Position numbers and translations under genes: made by a program. Source: Sphingopyxis sp. OPL5 (lineage in GTDB: Bacteria > Pseudomonadota > Alphaproteobacteria > Sphingomonadales > Sphingomonadaceae). From it: a DNA stretch of 64,000 bases. This document shows, piece after piece, positions 16,956 to 24,937 of this stretch; the stretch's first letter is position 1, and every line of letters begins with the position of its first letter. The notes beneath the pieces were generated by a model, which did no database searches, was not told where the DNA came from, and saw only the letters and a program-made list of their open reading frames with translations. Where the stretch lies: positions 3,962,001-4,026,000 of the forward strand of contig NZ_CP060725.1 in the NCBI RefSeq assembly GCF_003797775.2. The letters are read 5' to 3'.

Positions 16956-18016
16956 CCGACACCACGATCACCCCCGAACCGGCACCGACCAACGCGCCGC
17001 AGGTGCGCCGCCCGCGTCAGGGTCTCCCGACCGCGCTGCTCGTCGGGCTTGCGATCCTGGCCGCCATCATCCTGTTCGTCGCGCTCGAAGCGCGGCGCCA
17101 GAATGCCGAGGCCCCGGCGGTGACCGGCGCCCAGACCGCGATGATCTCGGCGCCGCCACCGCTCGCCATCCCCGACGATTACCCACAGCCGCCACAGCTT
17201 TTGCCCGCGCCGCTGGAACGCGATCTCGAAGCGCCGGCCCGCAACGCGCCGCCCCCGCCGCCGCAGATCGTCTATATGCCACAGCCCAATCCGGGCCCGC
17301 CGCAGGGTTATGACCCGCCCCAGCCGCCGCCGCGTGCGGTCGGGGCCGGACCGGTCCTCGTCTACGACGGTGCGGGTTCGACCGGCGCGGCGAGCGGATC
17401 GCAGGACGACGGCAACGGTTCGACATCGCGCGCCGCCGCACCCGCCGAGGCCGGGCGTGTCCGCGCCGGGGTGCTCGCCAACCGCTCGACCACCGTCGTG
17501 CAGGGCTCGCTGATCCCCGCCGTGCTCGAGACCCCGCTCGACAGCTCGCGCCCCGGCTTCTCGCGCGCCGTCGTCTCGCGCGATGTGCGCAGCTTCGACG
17601 GCAGCCGGGTGCTGATCCCGCGCGGCAGCCGCCTGATCGGCGAATATCGCTCCGAAGCGACGCAGGGACAGAAGCGCGCCTTCATCACCTGGACGCGCCT
17701 GATCCGCCCCGACGGTGCGACGATCTCGCTGAACTCGCCTTCGGGCGACCCGCTCGGCCGCGGCGGGATCAAGGCCAAGGTGAACAGCCATTTCTTCTCG
17801 CGCTTCGGCGAGGCGATCCTGCAGTCGGTGCTCGACATCGGCGTCAACGCCGCAGCGAGCGCGACCAATTCGCCGGTCGTCATCCTGCCCGGCGGCAGCG
17901 GAACCCAGCGCCCGCAGCCGAGCAATATTGCCCCGACCCTGAAGGTTGCGCAGGGCACCAGCATTTCGGTGTTCGTCGCACGCGATCTCGATTTTTCGGG
18001 CGTGGAGCGGCGCTGA
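16952..18016 (+). CDS. virB10: VirB10/TrbI type IV secretion energy-sensing scaffold
   Basis: 354 residues. The start overlaps the virB9 stop (ATGA). The layout is classical: a short cytoplasmic tail, one transmembrane helix (about residues 28-47), a Pro-rich periplasmic spacer (about residues 65-135), then the TrbI/VirB10 C-terminal beta-barrel domain (GSLIPAVLETPLDSSRPGFS, DGSRVLIPRGSRLIGEYRS). VirB10 spans both membranes and transmits ATP-driven changes to the outer-membrane gate. Confidence 0.93.
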   Translation: MTDTTITPEPAPTNAPQVRRPRQGLPTALLVGLAILAAIILFVALEARRQNAEAPAVTGAQTAMISAPPPLAIPDDYPQPPQLLPAPLERDLEAPARNAPPPPPQIVYMPQPNPGPPQGYDPPQPPPRAVGAGPVLVYDGAGSTGAASGSQDDGNGSTSRAAAPAEAGRVRAGVLANRSTTVVQGSLIPAVLETPLDSSRPGFSRAVVSRDVRSFDGSRVLIPRGSRLIGEYRSEATQGQKRAFITWTRLIRPDGATISLNSPSGDPLGRGGIKAKVNSHFFSRFGEAILQSVLDIGVNAAASATNSPVVILPGGSGTQRPQPSNIAPTLKVAQGTSISVFVARDLDFSGVERR

Positions 18017-18017
18017 G

Positions 18018-19019
18018 ATGAGCAATGTCGCGGCCCTGCCGGACGACCGCGTCTATTTTCGCAGCTACCTCGCGCCGCTCGCGCCCCTGCTCGGCCGCGA
18101 TGACGTCACCGACATCTACGTCAATCGCCCGGGCGAGGCCTGGGCGGAAACGCTGACCGGCAGGATCGAAACCCACGACATCCCGGCGCTGACCGAACAG
18201 GTGCTCGAACGGCTCGCACGCCAGATCGCGGCGCTGTCGCATCAGGGGATCAACCGCGAGCATCCGCTGCTGTCCGCCACGATGCCCGACGGCGCGCGCG
18301 TCCAGATCGTCGCACCGCCGGCGACGCGTGGCGGCATGGTGCTGGCGATCCGCAAACATGTCTCACCCGACCTTCGGCTCGAGGACTATGCCGACAGCGG
18401 CGCCTTTGCCGCGACCAGGGCGGGGCGCCTTGGCGAGGCCAGCGACCTCGACCGCAAATTGCACGACCTGCTCGACGCCGGCGACATTCCCGCACTGCTC
18501 CGCGCCGCGGTGCAGAACCGCAAGAATGTCCTGATCTCGGGCGGCACATCGTCGGGCAAGACGACTTTTCTCAACGCCCTGCTGCGCGAAGTGTCGACAA
18601 GCGAACGGCTGATCCTGATCGAGGACACGCCCGAAATCACCATCCACCATCCCAACGCCGTCGGCCTGCTCGCCGCCCGCAGCGCGCTCGGTGAGACGCA
18701 TACGACCGCGGAGGACCTGCTTAGCGCCTCGCTGCGCCTGCGCCCCGACCGCATCATCCTCGGCGAACTGCGCGGCGTCGAGGCCTTCTCGTTCCTGCGC
18801 GCGGTCAACAGCGGCCATCCCGGCTCGATGACGACGATCCACGCCGACAGCCCCGAACGCGCCATCGAACAGCTCACGCTGCTCGTCCTGCAATCGGGCA
18901 GCCGCCTCGACCGCGCCGACGTTCATCATTATGTGCGCTCGACCGTCGATGTCTTCGTCCAGCTCGGGCGCAGCGGCGGCAAGCGCCATATCGCGGAAGT
19001 CAAACTGCGCGACGTCTGA
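18018..19019 (+). CDS. virB11: VirB11 type IV secretion ATPase
   Basis: 333 residues. The start ATG at 18018 lies one base after the virB10 stop; the frame is open further upstream but only inside virB10. Walker A GGTSSGKT is at residues 175-182, followed by LILIEDTPEI, the Asp box LRLRPDRIILGELRG and the His box GHPGSMTTIHAD, all standard for VirB11/PilT secretion ATPases. It docks on VirB4 in the cytoplasm to switch between pilus assembly and secretion. It is the last gene of the operon; no virD4 follows. Confidence 0.94.
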   Translation: MSNVAALPDDRVYFRSYLAPLAPLLGRDDVTDIYVNRPGEAWAETLTGRIETHDIPALTEQVLERLARQIAALSHQGINREHPLLSATMPDGARVQIVAPPATRGGMVLAIRKHVSPDLRLEDYADSGAFAATRAGRLGEASDLDRKLHDLLDAGDIPALLRAAVQNRKNVLISGGTSSGKTTFLNALLREVSTSERLILIEDTPEITIHHPNAVGLLAARSALGETHTTAEDLLSASLRLRPDRIILGELRGVEAFSFLRAVNSGHPGSMTTIHADSPERAIEQLTLLVLQSGSRLDRADVHHYVRSTVDVFVQLGRSGGKRHIAEVKLRDV

Positions 19020-19069
19020 CCGCCGGAAGGCTTCCCACGATTGGCGATCCGTTGAGCGTCCGACGCTAG

Positions 19070-20035
19070 CTATTTCTTGGTAGCGCTATTGGTGAAACTG
19101 CCGTTTGACACATTATCGAGCAGAATATTGTCGCCGTAGCTCGACACCCTGGCACCGCCTTGCGAGGAAACGCCGAGCATGTTGTGCGCGATAACGCTGC
19201 CCCTCACGCCGAGGATGGCACCGGCCCCCCGCGCATCGATCGCTCCGACCTTTTGGTCCTTGATGATGCTGTTTTCGATCGTCAGATGTATCTGTCCGCT
19301 CGACGCATTTGCCGTTATTCCGTGGTTATCAAAGCCCCAGCTGTCGTCAGTCGTTGTGGCAATCAGACTCTCCGACACCACGCCTTTCACCGACGCCGTG
19401 GACGAAGACGTGCCGACGGTAATTCCTGACCGCAAGCTATCCGTTATACGGATATTTCTGGCCGTAAAGTTCAACGTCCCCGCGGAGCTTCTATGAAGAC
19501 CCAAACCGCAAAAATTGGCGCTCGAAGTTATATTTTCCAGAAGAACCGAACCAGCGTCGCTGACTCCGATCGCGCAACTGCCCAGATTGTGGAAGGTTGA
19601 ATTTCGGACATGAAGCTCCTTGCCCGATAGGAACGCTATCCCGCCTTGACCGGCCCAGTTTCCTCCGCGGATATCAAGCCCGCTGAGAAATACCTTATCA
19701 TCTGGGCCAGCTTCCACGACTATCGCGCCAAAGCGATTTTCGTATGTTAGCTCTGGCTGTATCTTACCAGTCTGACCTTCGCAAATGATCGAGATCGACT
19801 TGGTGATCGTCACCATGCCGTACAGCCCGGCATCGAGGCAGTTGATCTCTCCCCCGGACGCCGTTTTGACGATGGCACCCGCAAAGGTTTGGCAGGGCGC
19901 CGTGCGGCTGCAAGGATTGAGATCGTCTCCAACTCCGGACACCCAGGTGCGCGTCGCCTGAGCCGATGCGGGCACCGCAAAGCCCATGGCCGCTGCAAGT
20001 GCAGACGCCATCACTATGTGGCTCAAATATCGCAT
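19070..20035 (-). CDS. exported right-handed beta-helix protein, paralog 1
   Basis: 321 residues with a signal peptide ending ASAQ. The ATG at 20035 matches the starts of the paralogs; a GTG at 20038 is possible. The mature protein opens TRTWVSGVGDDLNPCSRTAP, then CQTFAGAI and GGEINCLDAG, the conserved cap of this family. About eight short strand repeats rich in N, S, T, G and V/I follow, as in pectate-lyase-like right-handed beta-helices. It lacks an autotransporter barrel. Codon use and base composition are clearly more AT-rich than in the three upstream paralogs, and its middle repeats have diverged most. Probably secreted or periplasmic; ligand unknown. Confidence 0.85.
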   Translation of the reverse strand: MRYLSHIVMASALAAAMGFAVPASAQATRTWVSGVGDDLNPCSRTAPCQTFAGAIVKTASGGEINCLDAGLYGMVTITKSISIICEGQTGKIQPELTYENRFGAIVVEAGPDDKVFLSGLDIRGGNWAGQGGIAFLSGKELHVRNSTFHNLGSCAIGVSDAGSVLLENITSSANFCGLGLHRSSAGTLNFTARNIRITDSLRSGITVGTSSSTASVKGVVSESLIATTTDDSWGFDNHGITANASSGQIHLTIENSIIKDQKVGAIDARGAGAILGVRGSVIAHNMLGVSSQGGARVSSYGDNILLDNVSNGSFTNSATKK

Positions 20036-20093
20036 CACGCCATCGCCCCCGGAAAACCTGCCTGTTGCTCATTGTGGATCGACGCGGACCTTC

Positions 20094-21065
20094 TCACTGT
20101 TTTGGTACCACGACAGTAAAAACGCCATTATTGTTGTTACCGGCCACGACGTTGTCGCCAAAGCTAACGATGTTTCCTCCCGTCATCGTCCGAACACCGT
20201 TGCCATTGTCAGTGATCGTGCTTCGACTGGCGCTGACTGTGGCGGCACCGCTCTCGGACAGCACGCCGCTGCTGCTGTTGCCGTTGACGACCGTATCGAT
20301 CAGCGCAACATTTGCGTTACCGCCGCCAGTTACCGACCGAACATAAAGGCCAATCTGGTTGCCAGAGACGACACTGCTTGAAATCATCCCCTTGACGCTC
20401 GCGCCGTCAGCGGAAGCATCGACGCGAATACCGCCCCGATTATTGTCGGTCACCCGGCTGTTGACAATGGTGAAGGAGGCGGAGGCATTCACTGCCGGCT
20501 GGATCATTACCCCTCCCGTCACGCCGCTCGACGCGCCGTTGCCGACAATGGTAACATCGTCGAGCACCAACCGGGCGGCGGGTAAGGTTGGTGTGAAATT
20601 GATCCCGAATCCATTGGTTCCGCGAAAGTTGCGGATCGTCGAATTGCGGATGAGCAGCCCGCCACCGCCCAAGAACCGAACGGCGTTGACCCCCGTTCCA
20701 AAACCCTCAAAGTCAAAGCCGCTTAAGAAAACGACATCATAGTCGGCCGCGTTCACGGTGATCGCATTCGCCCCCGTCACCAGCACACCATTGAATGTGT
20801 CGTCACATATGATTGCGATGCTTTTGGTGATGGTCACCGCACCAAAGCCGCCCCCGTCGAGACAGTTGATCTCGCCGCCCCATGCAGTCTTGGAAACCGC
20901 CCCGGCAAAAGTCTTGCACGGCGCAGCGCGGCTGCAAGGGTTGACGTCATCGCCAACTCCCGACACCCATGTCCGCGTTACCTGCGCCGCTGCCGGCGTC
21001 GCGAACGGCAACGCCAACAGCGATGCGCACGCGGTGAGCGATGCCCGCATAAAATATTCCGGCAT
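20094..21065 (-). CDS. exported right-handed beta-helix protein, paralog 2
   Basis: 323 residues. The start at 21065 follows GAGGGGA; a long in-frame extension to 21164 has no signal and no ribosome site. The signal peptide ends AAAQ. The cap has TRTWVSGVGDDVNPCSRAAP, CKTFAGAVSK and GGEINCLDGGGFGAVTITK, then Asn- and Val-rich helix rungs, ending FGDNVVAGNNNNGVFTVVVP. It is the third gene in transcription order of the four-gene array and is separated from the second by a strong terminator (21188-21218), so it needs its own promoter. Function unknown. Confidence 0.85.
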   Translation of the reverse strand: MPEYFMRASLTACASLLALPFATPAAAQVTRTWVSGVGDDVNPCSRAAPCKTFAGAVSKTAWGGEINCLDGGGFGAVTITKSIAIICDDTFNGVLVTGANAITVNAADYDVVFLSGFDFEGFGTGVNAVRFLGGGGLLIRNSTIRNFRGTNGFGINFTPTLPAARLVLDDVTIVGNGASSGVTGGVMIQPAVNASASFTIVNSRVTDNNRGGIRVDASADGASVKGMISSSVVSGNQIGLYVRSVTGGGNANVALIDTVVNGNSSSGVLSESGAATVSASRSTITDNGNGVRTMTGGNIVSFGDNVVAGNNNNGVFTVVVPKQ

Positions 21066-21187
21066 GTTCTTCCCCTCGAGCCGTCGCCGACCACGATCGT
21101 AGCCATAACCGGACAACGCGGGGTTAATGCCCTGCAATCGAGAGCGAAAAACTGATCGCAACAATCCCGCGATGTCTGACGCACACG

Positions 21188-21218
21188 AAAAAGGGCGCCC
21201 GGCTTTCGCCGGACGCCC
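21188..21218 (-). terminator. intrinsic terminator after beta-helix paralog 3
   Basis: On the minus strand GGGCGTCCGGC, GAAA tetraloop, GCCGGGCGCCC, then TTTTT. It is an 11-bp stem with one wobble/mismatch and a proper T run, about 22 nt after the stop codon. This is the clearest intrinsic terminator in the window. Confidence 0.9.
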
Positions 21219-21240
21219 CGATTTTCTGCCGATCGCGCCG

Positions 21241-22188
21241 TTACTGCTTCACGACCGAGCCAGTGAAACTGCCGTTCGTCGTGTTGGCGACGATGACATT
21301 GTCGCCATAGGATTGCAGATTGGCGCCGCTCGCGGCCGCGATGGCGATTCCGTTGCCCGCGATGCGGTTGCCGACGAGCTGCGACGACAGGCTGCTGCCG
21401 GCAACCACCACGCCATTGCTGTTGCCGGTGATGACATTGTCCTTGACCAGCAACTGGATCGAATTGCCCGACGTCGTTGCTGCAAGCGCAGTGCCGGTAT
21501 CGGCGAGCAGGCTGTTGGACACCGTCGCCTTGACCGTGGTGCCTGCGTTGACCGGCTGGATGAACACGCCCGAATCGGTGTTGCCGGTGATCCGGACATT
21601 GTTCACCGAAACCGTCGCAAGGCCGCCGTTCGCGGGAACCACGACGATTCCGCCATTATTGGCCGTCATCGTCACATTCTCGACTGTCAACGAGCTTCCC
21701 GCATTGGCCGGGGCGAAATTGATCGCATTGCCGGTGGCGCCCCCACGGAACCCGCGAACGGTCGAATTGCGCACAACCACCCCGCCAGCCTGGAGGATGT
21801 TCACCGCGCGTCCGCCCTGGCCGAACCCTTCGAAATCGATGCCGCTGATGATGACAATGTCGCTCACACCCGCATTGACGTTGATGCCGTTGCCGGCGGA
21901 AACCAGGATGGCGGCGGTCGTCGTGTCGCATTCGATGGTGATCGCCTTGGTGATCGTCACCGCGCCAAAGCCGCCCGGATCAAGGCAGCTGATCTCGCCG
22001 CTGGCGGCGGTCTTCGAAATCGCCCCGGCAAAGGTCTTGCACGGCGCGGTGCGGCTGCACGGATTGGCGTCGTCACCGACCCCCGAAATCCAGGTCTTCG
22101 TGGCCTGCGCCGATGCCGGTGCGGCAAAGGCCATCGTGCCGGCAACCGCGGCGGACGCGTAAATCAGCGCTTTGATGGAATGTCTCAT
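21241..22188 (-). CDS. exported right-handed beta-helix protein, paralog 3
   Basis: 315 residues. The start at 22188 sits 7 nt after GGGGA; the open frame continues upstream without a ribosome site. The signal peptide ends ASAQ. The cap is TKTWISGVGDDANPCSRTAP, CKTFAGAISK, GEISCLDPGGFGAVTITKAI. Rungs such as VENVTMTANNGGIVVVPANG follow, and the protein ends YGDNVIVANTTNGSFTGSVV plus KQ. The terminal YGDN...NG.FT...KQ motif is shared by all four paralogs and may be a C-terminal cap. It lies 59 nt downstream of paralog 4 and may be co-transcribed with it. Confidence 0.85.
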   Translation of the reverse strand: MRHSIKALIYASAAVAGTMAFAAPASAQATKTWISGVGDDANPCSRTAPCKTFAGAISKTAASGEISCLDPGGFGAVTITKAITIECDTTTAAILVSAGNGINVNAGVSDIVIISGIDFEGFGQGGRAVNILQAGGVVVRNSTVRGFRGGATGNAINFAPANAGSSLTVENVTMTANNGGIVVVPANGGLATVSVNNVRITGNTDSGVFIQPVNAGTTVKATVSNSLLADTGTALAATTSGNSIQLLVKDNVITGNSNGVVVAGSSLSSQLVGNRIAGNGIAIAAASGANLQSYGDNVIVANTTNGSFTGSVVKQ

Positions 22189-22247
22189 GATCGTTTCCCC
22201 AAATCTGTACCCAAAGCGCACCACCCCCGGGGGCGGCGCGCCGGAGA

Positions 22248-23216
22248 TTATTGCTTGCCGACGGTCGCGGTGAACGCGCCGTTGTTGCCGTTGTTGATCA
22301 CCTCATTGTCGCCGAGGCTGACCATCGCACCGCCGCTGACCGAACGCACGCCAAAGGCGCTGTTCTGCGAAATCAGGTTACCGCTGGCATAAAGGCTTGC
22401 GCCGACGTCCTGCGCGACGATGCCGTTCTGGCCGCCGCTGATCACATTCTTGCTGATCACCGCATCGACGACATTGCCGGTCGGAACCTTCGCGAAGATC
22501 GCGCTGGCCGAGTCGGTGAACACGCTGTTCGTCAGCGTGGCCTTCACCGTCACGCCGGTGAAACCGGTCGTGTCGAAACGCACCGCCGTGCCGGCGATGT
22601 CGCTGGCCTGGAGATTGTTGATCGCGACCTTCGCGGCGACATTGTTCCCCGGCTGCACCAGGATGCCGCCCGACCCGTTGCCGACGCCGTTCTTGACCAG
22701 CGTGACATTGTCGATGACCAGCGAGGTCGTGGCGGTGGTCGGCGTGAAGGTGACGCCATAGCTCGTCGCGCCACGGAAACCGCGAATCGTCATATTGCGC
22801 AGGTGCACATTGGCCGCGCTATTGATGCGCACGCCGTTGGTTCCCGTGTTGATCCCATCGATGTTGATGCCGCTGATCACGACATTGTCGGACGCGCCGG
22901 CGGCGATCGTGATGCCATTGGTACCGCTGGCGATGATCGTCGCATCGACATTGTCGCAGAGCAGCTTGATCGACTTGGTGATCGTCACCGTGCCAAAGCT
23001 GGCGGGGTCGAGGCAATTGATCTCACCGCCCGCTGCGGTCTTCGAAATCGAGCCTGCGAAAGTGCGACACGGCGCGGTCCGGCTGCACGGATTGACGTCG
23101 TCGCCGACGCCCGAAACCCAGGTCCGCGTCGCCTGTGCCGAGGCCGGCGTCGCCAGCGGAATGGCCAACAGCACCGCAAACGCCGCCCACAGCGCGCGTA
23201 TAGTATATCTGGTCAT
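22248..23216 (-). CDS. exported right-handed beta-helix protein, paralog 4
   Basis: 322 residues. The start at 23216 follows GGGGGTG; the upstream extension to 23285 has no ribosome site. The signal peptide ends ASAQ and the cap is TRTWVSGVGDDVNPCSRTAP, CRTFAGSISK, GGEINCLDPASFGTVTITK. Beta-helix rungs and the shared tail (LGDNEVINNGNNGAFTATVG, KQ) follow. It is the first gene of the array in transcription order. Like its paralogs it carries conserved cysteines in the cap (two in NPCSxxAPC, one in INCLD, one near ITK...C), probably in disulfides after export. Confidence 0.85.
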   Translation of the reverse strand: MTRYTIRALWAAFAVLLAIPLATPASAQATRTWVSGVGDDVNPCSRTAPCRTFAGSISKTAAGGEINCLDPASFGTVTITKSIKLLCDNVDATIIASGTNGITIAAGASDNVVISGINIDGINTGTNGVRINSAANVHLRNMTIRGFRGATSYGVTFTPTTATTSLVIDNVTLVKNGVGNGSGGILVQPGNNVAAKVAINNLQASDIAGTAVRFDTTGFTGVTVKATLTNSVFTDSASAIFAKVPTGNVVDAVISKNVISGGQNGIVAQDVGASLYASGNLISQNSAFGVRSVSGGAMVSLGDNEVINNGNNGAFTATVGKQ

Positions 23217-23557
23217 AAACACCCCCAATGATCGCCCGGTCGCCTGTCGGCCCAAGGCCGCGCGATCCGAACAAGTCCCACCCAAATGCTGCGATCGATC
23301 CGGAAAAGCGGTGCCTTTCGTGCCGCCCCTTCCCGATCGCGCACGAAGATTCGCCGGCTTCGGTGAAGCGGCGGTCTCCCCGGCGCGAACATGACAGGAT
23401 CGGACATGGCTAGCAAGCGCTTAACCATGCGAGCGAAAACGGACGGGGACGCGCTATCTCGCTCTTTTCGCGGACTCTTGTCGCCGAGGCACGCTTTGCG
23501 TGCCGCAGGGGGGTTGCAACATCATCGCGCCGTCGCTAGGGGCGTCTGCCTCAGCGA
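23217..23557. other. intergenic region between beta-helix array and tRNA-Ser
   Basis: About 340 nt with no convincing gene. It must contain the promoter of beta-helix paralog 4 (reading left) and the tRNA promoter (23514-23542, reading right). I see no further structure apart from short GC-rich inverted segments. Confidence 0.6.
23514..23542 (+). promoter_or_regulatory. promoter candidate for tRNA-Ser
   Basis: TTGCAA (23514-23519), 17 nt, TAGGGG (23537-23542). The 5' end of the mature tRNA lies 15 nt further on. The -35 is good and the -10 is weak. Confidence 0.45.
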
Positions 23558-23647
23558 GGAGAGTTGGCTGAGTGGTCGAAAGCGTCGCACTCGAAATGCG
23601 AAGTGCCGGCAACGGTACCGAGGGTTCGAATCCCTCACTCTCCTCCA
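23558..23647 (+). tRNA. tRNA-Ser, anticodon CGA
   Basis: 90 nt including an encoded CCA. The acceptor GGAGAGT pairs perfectly with ACTCTCC. The D arm is GGCTGAGTGGTCGAAAGC-like; the anticodon stem TCGCA / TGCGA encloses CTCGAAA with anticodon CGA (reads UCG). A long variable arm, GTGCCGGCAACGGTACC, marks a class II tRNA, and the T arm is GAGGGTTCGAATCCCTC. The discriminator base is T, followed by CCA. Confidence 0.95.
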
Positions 23648-23674
23648 TTTTCCCGTTATCGACCAACGGTGAGG

Positions 23675-23712
23675 CCGCGGGCCGCTTCGAAGGATCTTCG
23701 GAGCGGCCGCGG
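23675..23712. terminator. hairpin between tRNA-Ser and the Yip1 gene
   Basis: The inverted repeat CCGCGGGCCGCT...AGCGGCCGCGG, with an inner CGAA...TTCG, is a long imperfect stem just downstream of both the tRNA and, on the other strand, the Yip1-family stop codon. It is likely a shared terminator, without a T run. Confidence 0.55.
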
Positions 23713-23716
23713 GGCT

Positions 23717-24364
23717 TCAGAGCGTTGGTGCGACGATCGTCGGGGCGATGAGCGGCGCGGCGATCAGCCCGACGACCAGCCCGACCACCAGGAACAGCGC
23801 GATCGCGGCGATCACCACGACGACCGTATAGCCGACCGCCTTATCCTGCGGCACCTTCATCAGGATCGGCAGGCCCAGATAGAGCAGATACAGGCTGTAA
23901 AGCCCCACGATCCCCAGGACCGCCAGCGACGGCACAATGCCGAAGATTCCGGCGAGCCAGGCGGCCGTGGCCGAATAAGCCGCAACCTTCAACGCCTGGA
24001 TCTGGTTCTTCTGGCCGCCGAAATTGGGCGCCAGCCCGTCGATGATCAGCGCCAGCACGAACGTGGTCGCAAGCGTCATGCCATAGGACAGGATGGACGA
24101 CACCAGCGCGCCGACGAGCGGCGGGCGAAAGGTCATGCCCAAAATGCCGATGCCGAACACCTGTCCGCCGATGAACTGCGCGACCGGACCGATCGCAGCG
24201 AGGACCAGCACATAGGGCATATAGATCGACTGGGTGGTCGCCGGCTCGGTGTCGATCGCGGCCCAGGTCTCGCTCGGCTTCAGGATGATGTCCTTGGCAC
24301 GCTGGACGATTCCCGCGGCCGGCGTGCCGGGGGGGATGGGTTCGCCAAAAGGTGTTTCGTTCAT
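23717..24364 (-). CDS. Yip1-domain membrane protein
   Basis: 215 residues. The start at 24364 has GGGAAAGG upstream; the frame extends to 24436 without support. A short cytoplasmic N-terminus (IVQRAKDIILKPSETWAAID) is the usual lead-in of bacterial YIP1-family proteins. Five hydrophobic segments follow, ending with a nearly continuous hydrophobic C-terminus from about residue 180. The function in bacteria is not known; the protein sits in the inner membrane. It stands alone between the tRNA and hspQ, divergent from the latter. Confidence 0.8.
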   Translation of the reverse strand: MNETPFGEPIPPGTPAAGIVQRAKDIILKPSETWAAIDTEPATTQSIYMPYVLVLAAIGPVAQFIGGQVFGIGILGMTFRPPLVGALVSSILSYGMTLATTFVLALIIDGLAPNFGGQKNQIQALKVAAYSATAAWLAGIFGIVPSLAVLGIVGLYSLYLLYLGLPILMKVPQDKAVGYTVVVVIAAIALFLVVGLVVGLIAAPLIAPTIVAPTL

Positions 24365-24506
24365 GCTATGCCTTTCCCTGGTTGCCAGGGACGGCCCCGA
24401 AACCCGAGCGGATCCGGGTACGCGTCCCGGGAGCACAGTAGCTCAACTTGCCGACGCCTCTGTAACCGTCGTCACAGCCGGGATTCGGCAGGCCAAGTGT
24501 AACGGG

Positions 24507-24534
24507 CTTGAAACAAGAGGGAATAGCCATAGAT
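24507..24534 (+). promoter_or_regulatory. RpoH (sigma32)-like promoter candidate before hspQ
   Basis: CTTGAAA (24507-24513), 13 nt, CCATAGAT (24527-24534). The -35 is an exact match to the heat-shock consensus and the -10 is partial. It ends only 7 nt before the first ATG of hspQ, so a transcript from it would be nearly leaderless or would use the ATG at 24560. Confidence 0.4.
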
Positions 24535-24541
24535 AGAGGCG

Positions 24542-24928
24542 ATGATGTCCGAATCTCCCATGGAATTCCCTGCCAGCGCCCCGAAGGCCGTCGTCGCCCC
24601 GCTGATCGAGCGCGCGCGCTTCGCGCCGGGCGATATCGTGCGTCACCGCCTGTTCGATTTCCGCGGCGTCGTCTTCGACATCGACCCCGTCTTTTCGAAC
24701 AGCGACGAATGGTATGACGCGATTCCCGAGGGCATGCGCCCGGCGAAGGAGCAGCCCTTCTACCACCTGCTCGCCGAAAACGAGGATTCGTCCTATATCG
24801 CCTATGTCAGCCAGCAGAATCTCGTCGCCGACGGCGAGCATGGTCCGGTCGACCATCCGCAGATCGACGCGATGTTCGAATGGCTCGACCAGGGCGGCTA
24901 TCGCCTCCGCGCGATCCACCGCCACTGA
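24542..24928 (+). CDS. hspQ: HspQ-like heat-shock / hemimethylated-DNA-binding protein
   Basis: 128 residues from the first of two adjacent ATGs (24542, 24545); GAGG at 24536-24539 suits the second, and an ATG at 24560 is a third option. The core ARFAPGDIVRHRLFDFRGVV, then FSNSDEWYDAI and QPFYHLLAEN, YIAYVSQQNL, matches the HspQ/YccV family. E. coli HspQ is heat induced, binds hemimethylated oriC DNA and modulates Lon specificity. The long N-terminal extension of about 25 residues is not part of the core. It converges on the ABC permease gene with a 9-nt gap. Confidence 0.9.
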   Translation: MMSESPMEFPASAPKAVVAPLIERARFAPGDIVRHRLFDFRGVVFDIDPVFSNSDEWYDAIPEGMRPAKEQPFYHLLAENEDSSYIAYVSQQNLVADGEHGPVDHPQIDAMFEWLDQGGYRLRAIHRH

Positions 24929-24937
24929 GGCAGGCGG

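Noticed and set aside
11215..23216. An integrative conjugative element
   Set aside because: No integrase, relaxase, attachment-site repeat or coupling protein is visible, and the tRNA-Ser at 23558 is intact with no duplicated 3' end seen nearby.
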